A DNA stretch of 64,000 nt from positions 124,001-188,000 of the forward strand of contig NZ_CP146022.1 of assembly GCF_036967205.1 (NCBI RefSeq), read 5' to 3'. Under the pieces are notes generated by a model. The model was not told the origin of the DNA. It saw nothing but the letters and a program-made list of their open reading frames with translations, and did not search any database. Of this stretch, positions 60,075 through 64,000 are shown piece by piece (within the stretch, counting starts at the first letter, position 1; each line of letters opens with the position of its first letter). Source of the stretch: Streptomyces sp. Q6. Its GTDB lineage: Bacteria > Actinomycetota > Actinomycetes > Streptomycetales > Streptomycetaceae. The translations under genes and the position numbers were made by a program.

Positions 60075-61364
60075 TCAGGCGGCGCCGTTGAGTCGGTACG
60101 CGTCGAGGGCCAGCGCCAGGTCGATGAGGTCCCGGGGGTGGTCCAGGCGGCGCCCGGTGAGCCGCTCCAGCCGGCGCAGCCGGTTCAGCACGGTGTTGCG
60201 ATGGCAGTACAGCAGGGTGCCTGCCTGCCCGGCGGACCCCTGGCAGTCCAACCACACCTCCAGGGTCTCCATCAGAATCCGCCGGTCCGTCGCCTCCAAG
60301 GCCATCACCTCGCCGAGGGTGCGGGTGATGAGCTCCCCCGCGAGGTCGGGCCGCGACAGGACGAATCCGGCGGACATGCGGTCCTCCAGGGCGGCCAGTT
60401 CGCCGTCCCGCGTGCAGGTGCCGAGGGCGAGTTCCGCGAGTTCGCGGGCCCGGCGCAGCCCGGCCAGACCGTCCACGACCGGGCTCAGGCCGCCCCGGAC
60501 ACCGGCCCCCACGGGCACGGCTTCGCGCAGCTGTTCCACCGGCCGGTCCCGCAGCAGCGCGACCACCACCTGTCCGTCGGCGTAGGGGCACCAGTTGAGC
60601 TGGAGGCCGCCGACCTCCTGCCGGACGGGGGCCTCGGCGGGCCGTTCCGCCGCCGCTCCGCCGAGCCGGACGACGGCGTACCGGCCGACGAGCGGCAGTT
60701 CCAGGATGACCGCGGCACCCGACAGGTCCACCGGGTCGCTGTGACCGCGGAGCAGCGCCTTCAGAGCGGGCAGCAGTTTGCGCGCGTCGTCGCGGGTGAG
60801 CCCGACCGTGCGTTCCCGGTGCGCCTCCTTGAGGAGGTTCATGTCCCGTTCGACCCAGCGCCAGAAGTCGTTCGCCGCGTACACGAGCAGTTGCGCGTCC
60901 TCCGGGCTTTCCTCCATGACGGCCTCGACGAGGCCGTCCCAGATCACCGAGGCGCCGATCCGGTACGCCTGCGTGACCGCGAGGAGGGGAATGCCCTGGG
61001 CCGCCCTCTTGCGTCCCACCGCCCAGGCCCGTTCGCCGGATTCGGCGAACCGCTCGGGGTGGGCGAGTGAACCGACGGCGACCTCCAGTGCCACGTGCGT
61101 CGAGTGGGCGACCTCCGGTGGGGCGAGCAGCGGACTCGAGTAATGGACGATCTCGGCCCGCAGCCGTGCCAGGGACCGGTCGACGAGAGTGGAGAGCCGG
61201 CCCAGCAGGGCGGTGGCGGCTCGCTGGAGCACGGCGTCGACCTGGGGCGGGTCGCTGACGGCCGACTCCGGCACGGGCGGCCGGGCGCCGTCGGCGGGCG
61301 ACGCGGGTCTGGCGGGGGCGGCGCCGATCGTTCCGTATCGCGATGCCTCCAAGGTCCCCTCCAC
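60075..61364 (-). CDS. PucR/CdaR-type regulator
   Basis: This 429-residue protein ends with the PucR C-terminal helix-turn-helix: TLEVWLDCQGSAGQAGTLLY, CHRNTVLNRLRRLERLTGRR and DPRDLIDLALALDAYRL. The middle region (ERTVGLTRDDARKLLPALKA, YAVVRLGGAAAERPA) corresponds to the GGDEF-like sensor part, and the first 150 residues to a RsbT/PucR N-terminal domain. It is divergent from the membrane-protein/symporter pair, with a 400-bp gap, and likely controls it or the liv operon. GTG at 61364 is uncertain. Confidence 0.85.
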   Translation of the reverse strand: MEGTLEASRYGTIGAAPARPASPADGARPPVPESAVSDPPQVDAVLQRAATALLGRLSTLVDRSLARLRAEIVHYSSPLLAPPEVAHSTHVALEVAVGSLAHPERFAESGERAWAVGRKRAAQGIPLLAVTQAYRIGASVIWDGLVEAVMEESPEDAQLLVYAANDFWRWVERDMNLLKEAHRERTVGLTRDDARKLLPALKALLRGHSDPVDLSGAAVILELPLVGRYAVVRLGGAAAERPAEAPVRQEVGGLQLNWCPYADGQVVVALLRDRPVEQLREAVPVGAGVRGGLSPVVDGLAGLRRARELAELALGTCTRDGELAALEDRMSAGFVLSRPDLAGELITRTLGEVMALEATDRRILMETLEVWLDCQGSAGQAGTLLYCHRNTVLNRLRRLERLTGRRLDHPRDLIDLALALDAYRLNGAA

Positions 61365-61774
61365 TGCTCACGGCTGCCGGCTCTCAGGTGCTGGCATTGT
61401 TGGGCATGGCACGGACAAAGACCAGGGCTGATCACGGGCCGGACCGCCCCGGTGGAGAAGCCTTCGGGCAGGCAGCGCGGGAACTACCCGGGCCGGGTGT
61501 GAGCCCGCACAGTCCACGCGCCGGAAATCTGTGTCCCGACACTCGATGGACCCGGCGCGTGCCGGACGGCGTCCGCGCGCTGGACGTGCCGCGGGGCCGC
61601 CGCCATGCTGCCCTGGTCGCCGGTGACCACGCACCTTGACCAGGGCGGGCGGGGCGGCCCCCACATCGTCCGCGCGACGGAGACACCGCACAGCGTGTCG
61701 CCGCGGCCGCCCCCTTTCCTGACCTTCCGGGCCACGTCCGTGCCCGGCCCCTGACGAACTTCCGTGGAGCCTTC
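61365..61774. other. Divergent region between PucR and symporter genes
   Basis: This 410-bp stretch contains no supported gene, though several frames are open. It should hold the promoters of the PucR regulator and the symporter pair. TGTGTCCCGACACTCG near 61530 contains a short inverted repeat (TGTGTC/GACACT). Confidence 0.4.
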
Positions 61775-62062
61775 GTGAATTCGCCGCACCGCCCCCTACG
61801 AACCGGCCGTCCGCGCCCGCAGCACCGCCACGCCTGGGGTGTGGTGACGGGCTACCTCGCGTACGTCGTGATCTCGGCCTTCTTCCCCGGCCTGATGAGG
61901 ACGCGGGTCGTGGGTCATCTGAGCACCGGCCTGTGCCTGATGGCCGCGCTGGTGGCGGCCATGCTCGTCGCGTCGGTCCGCTCGGGGCACCACGAGGATC
62001 GCCTCGGGTCCCCGGACACCGAACGCCTCGATGTGACGGGCAGTCAGGAGCTGTGGTCATGA
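61775..62062 (+). CDS. Small membrane protein, symporter partner
   Basis: This 95-residue protein has two membrane helices (VVTGYLAYVVISAFFPGLMR and GLCLMAALVAAMLVASVRSG). It resembles the DUF485-like partner subunits encoded just before acetate/sodium symporters. GTG at 61775 follows TGGAGCC. Its stop overlaps the symporter's ATG by 4 bp, so the two are made together. Confidence 0.75.
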   Translation: MNSPHRPLRTGRPRPQHRHAWGVVTGYLAYVVISAFFPGLMRTRVVGHLSTGLCLMAALVAAMLVASVRSGHHEDRLGSPDTERLDVTGSQELWS

Positions 62063-63612
62063 GCGTGGGTGACTCGCAGGCGAGCACGGTGGTCGGGGTC
62101 CTCGTCTTCATGGCCCTCTGCGGCCTGCTCTGTGTGGTGACCAACTCGGGCTCCGAGGACGGTGGCGACGGCCCCGAGGGCGACGCGGCGCGCAGCGGGC
62201 TGAAGCCGTGGCAGCAGGGCCTCGCGATCAGCGGTACGGGCATGTCCTCGGTCAGCCTGATGGCGATCACGGGGATGGTGGCGGTCACCGGGCACGACGG
62301 CATGATGCTGCTCCTGGGCATGGTGCTGAGCATGGTCCTGCTGGCCATGGTGCTCGCCGAGCCGCTGCGCCGGGCCGGTCGGCGGACGATCGGCGACGCG
62401 GTGGCGCACCGGCTGCCCGGCCCTTCGGTCCGGGTCGGCCTCGCCCTGGTGACGCTCCTGGTGTGCCTGTGCTTCCTGGTCCTCCAACTGTCCGCGGTCG
62501 GAGCGATGACCGCGCGTGTCCTCGGCTTGTCGGGCCCCGGCGCCAGGACGGCGTGCGTCGTGATCGTCGGGGTCCTCATGGTGTCGCTCGCCGTGACGGG
62601 CGGTCTGCGCGGCACCGCGCTGGTGCAGATCGTGAAGGTCGTCGTCCTGCTGCTCGTGTACGCGGCCCTGGCCCTCGTCGTCCTGCGCCGGTTCTCGTGG
62701 GACCCGGACCGGCTGCTGGCGGCCGCTGTGGACAGGAGCGGATTCGGGGAGGCGCTGCTCGGCTCCGGTGTGCAGTACGGCTCCGACGCCGTCGGTGTCC
62801 TGAACCAGCTCGGCACCGCGCTCGCGCTTCCGCTCGGCATCGCCTGTCTGCCCCAGGTCACGATGCGTGTCCTGGGCGTGCGGCGTGCGCAGGAGACCCG
62901 GCCGGCGATGCGCTGGGCGGTCGGCCAGATGCTGGTGATCTCGGCGCTGTTGGCGGTGGTCGGCTTCGGCGCCGCCGCGGTGGTCGGCGGGGCCGGCCTC
63001 GCGGGCGCCGATCCCACGGCCGGCGCGGCCCTGTCGCTCGCCGCCGCGCTGGACGGGGGTGGCCTGCTCCTGTCGGCGGTGGCCTGCGCCGTCTTCCTGG
63101 CCGCGCTGGCGACGGTGGCGGATGTCGTCCTGGCCGGTGCGCGCACGGTCGCCCACGACCTGTACGCCCATGCCCTGCACGACGGTGACGTACGTCCTGG
63201 AGCGGTCTCCGCTCTGGCCCGCTGGACGGCTCCGGTCATCGGTGCGGTCGCCATGATTCTCGCCGTACTAGCGGGCGAGTGGCCGCTGTTGGTGCTGTCC
63301 ACCGTGGCGGCGACCCTGGCAGCCTCAGCCCTCGCACCGGTCCTTGTCTACTCCCTGCTGTGGCCGCGCTTCACGGCCCGGGGAGCCTTGTGGTGCCTGT
63401 ACGGGTCCACCCTGCTGAGCCTCGGCCTGACCGCCGTGTCCCCGATGGTCTCGGGCGCCCCGACCGCCGTCTTCCCTCAACTGGACTTCCACCTCACGGC
63501 GTTGACGGCGCCCGGCGTGATCACCGTGCCGGTCGGCTTCGCCCTGGGCTGGCTCGGCTCCCTCCTCAGCCGCCCGGACCGCCATCCGACGCATCGACTC
63601 CGGCACACGTAG
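62059..63612 (+). CDS. Sodium:solute symporter (SSS family)
   Basis: This 517-residue protein has about 13 hydrophobic segments. Landmarks are LAISGTGMSSVSLMAITGMV near the N-terminus, RRTIGDAVAHRL, and the long GVLNQLGTALALPLGIACLP followed by QVTMRVLGVRRAQETRPAMR, as in SSS members such as acetate or monocarboxylate permeases. It would import an organic acid or other small molecule with sodium. The start ATG at 62059 overlaps the small membrane protein; longer upstream frames are out of the coupled arrangement. Confidence 0.88.
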   Translation: MSVGDSQASTVVGVLVFMALCGLLCVVTNSGSEDGGDGPEGDAARSGLKPWQQGLAISGTGMSSVSLMAITGMVAVTGHDGMMLLLGMVLSMVLLAMVLAEPLRRAGRRTIGDAVAHRLPGPSVRVGLALVTLLVCLCFLVLQLSAVGAMTARVLGLSGPGARTACVVIVGVLMVSLAVTGGLRGTALVQIVKVVVLLLVYAALALVVLRRFSWDPDRLLAAAVDRSGFGEALLGSGVQYGSDAVGVLNQLGTALALPLGIACLPQVTMRVLGVRRAQETRPAMRWAVGQMLVISALLAVVGFGAAAVVGGAGLAGADPTAGAALSLAAALDGGGLLLSAVACAVFLAALATVADVVLAGARTVAHDLYAHALHDGDVRPGAVSALARWTAPVIGAVAMILAVLAGEWPLLVLSTVAATLAASALAPVLVYSLLWPRFTARGALWCLYGSTLLSLGLTAVSPMVSGAPTAVFPQLDFHLTALTAPGVITVPVGFALGWLGSLLSRPDRHPTHRLRHT

Positions 63613-63906
63613 GGGGAGGGTGCGGGGCCCCTGCCGTAGGTCGAGGACCCGCACCGCTGGAAAGGCAGCCGACTTGTACACGAGCCGCTTGCCGAGGGCT
63701 CTGCCGCAAGCGGCTCACGATCGATGCGTACGAGAGGCACGGGGAACTGCGGCGGGTGAGAGGCCGTCACGGTGTGAGGCAGAGCCAGGTGCCGTGGCCG
63801 GCGACGCACAGCGTGCCGGTGAGGCCGGCGTCGTCGCGGGCGTGCCCGATGGCCTCGCGGCCTTCGGCTCATCCCTCGCGGTCGACCGTCGGAAGAGCGT
63901 GAGTCC
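63613..63906. other. Intergenic region with hairpin
   Basis: No gene is supported. It contains a terminator-like hairpin (GAGCCGCTTG 63682-63691 with CAAGCGGCTC 63707-63716) and a weaker one (GGTGCGGG 63619-63626 with CCCGCACC 63648-63655) just after the symporter. On the minus strand DDAGLTGTLCVAGHGTWLCL can be read near 63770-63840 but has no start and may be a remnant. Confidence 0.45.
63682..63716. terminator. Hairpin after the symporter gene
   Basis: A 10-bp perfect stem (GAGCCGCTTG and its complement) with a 15-base loop, about 70 bases after the stop. Confidence 0.55.
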
Positions 63907-64000
63907 ATGACCGTGCCGAGCGGACGCCGTGAGCGCAAAAAGGCCATGACCCGCCAGAAGATCGCCGACACCGCCCTGCGGCTCTTCCTGGAGCGTGGGT
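63907..64000 (+). CDS. TetR-family regulator, 5' part only
   Basis: The first 31 codons are visible before the window ends: RRERKKAMTRQKIADTALRL followed by FLERG, the first helix of a TetR DNA-binding domain. GGAAGAGCGTGAG precedes ATG at 63907. The rest lies outside the window. Confidence 0.75.
   Translation, partial: MTVPSGRRERKKAMTRQKIADTALRLFLERG

Noticed and set aside
61368-63302. 644-codon minus-strand frame
   Set aside because: Antisense shadow of the symporter; it is Arg/Thr/Pro-rich and has no start site.

Overview
The window looks like part of a Streptomyces (or close relative) chromosome. It has very high GC, many GTG starts, ATGA/GTGA stop-start overlaps, GGAGG-type ribosome sites, and families typical of the genus (DinB/DUF664, CGNR, PucR, ROK, CstR, secreted NlpC/P60). 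No tRNA, rRNA or CRISPR was recognised. The density of insertion sequences and gene fragments in the first 17 kb suggests a plastic chromosome-arm or island region, followed by ordinary metabolic operons.

1-17.6 kb: mobile region. Two diverged copies of an IS5-type element (290-1867 and 12738-14310) each carry, inside their inverted repeats, a SUKH (SMI1/KNR4) immunity-like gene behind the frameshifted transposase. A third element (11377-12734) carries a different small gene divergent from its transposase. A decayed IS630 element (3496-4427) keeps both terminal repeats but holds a DinB gene beside a broken transposase tail. A solo IS end at 8508 and the IS at 10509-11373 may bound a compound unit with a secreted inhibitor-like protein and a small GntR regulator. 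Five elements abut end to end from 10509 to about 16210. Between them are an alpha/beta hydrolase, a sigma factor with its CU044_5270-type membrane partner, an NlpC/P60 endopeptidase and two unknown small proteins.

17.7-33.9 kb: a ROK repressor with a clear palindromic operator faces a secreted beta-propeller protein and a putative intracellular glycosidase. Then come a Ser/Thr kinase, a lipoprotein, a phytanoyl-CoA-type dioxygenase divergent from an AraC regulator, CGNR and SRPBCC proteins, an HxlR regulator divergent from an imine-reductase-like enzyme, a DUF3592-type membrane protein, a PLP decarboxylase and a zinc D-Ala-D-Ala carboxypeptidase.

34.2-43.0 kb: myo-inositol catabolism. A Gfo/Idh dehydrogenase and a GntR regulator are divergent; then iolE, iolC, a Cgl0159-type aldolase, iolB and iolD form a tightly overlapped operon. 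Two truncated genes (DUF47/PhoU-like and MgtC) sit between regulator and operon.

43.0-49.9 kb: a persulfide/sulfur-stress regulon. A CstR/CsoR regulator, a TauE/SafE exporter, two rhodanese proteins, an MBL-rhodanese fusion and a broken MFS transporter share four ATACCC-GGGTAT operators. An IS481 element has landed at the end of the MFS pseudogene.

50.0-64.0 kb: a DHFR-like reductase, an AraC regulator, a livFGHM plus binding-protein operon flanked by two near-identical secreted lipase genes, a PucR regulator divergent from a small membrane protein and a sodium:solute symporter, and the start of a TetR regulator cut by the window end.
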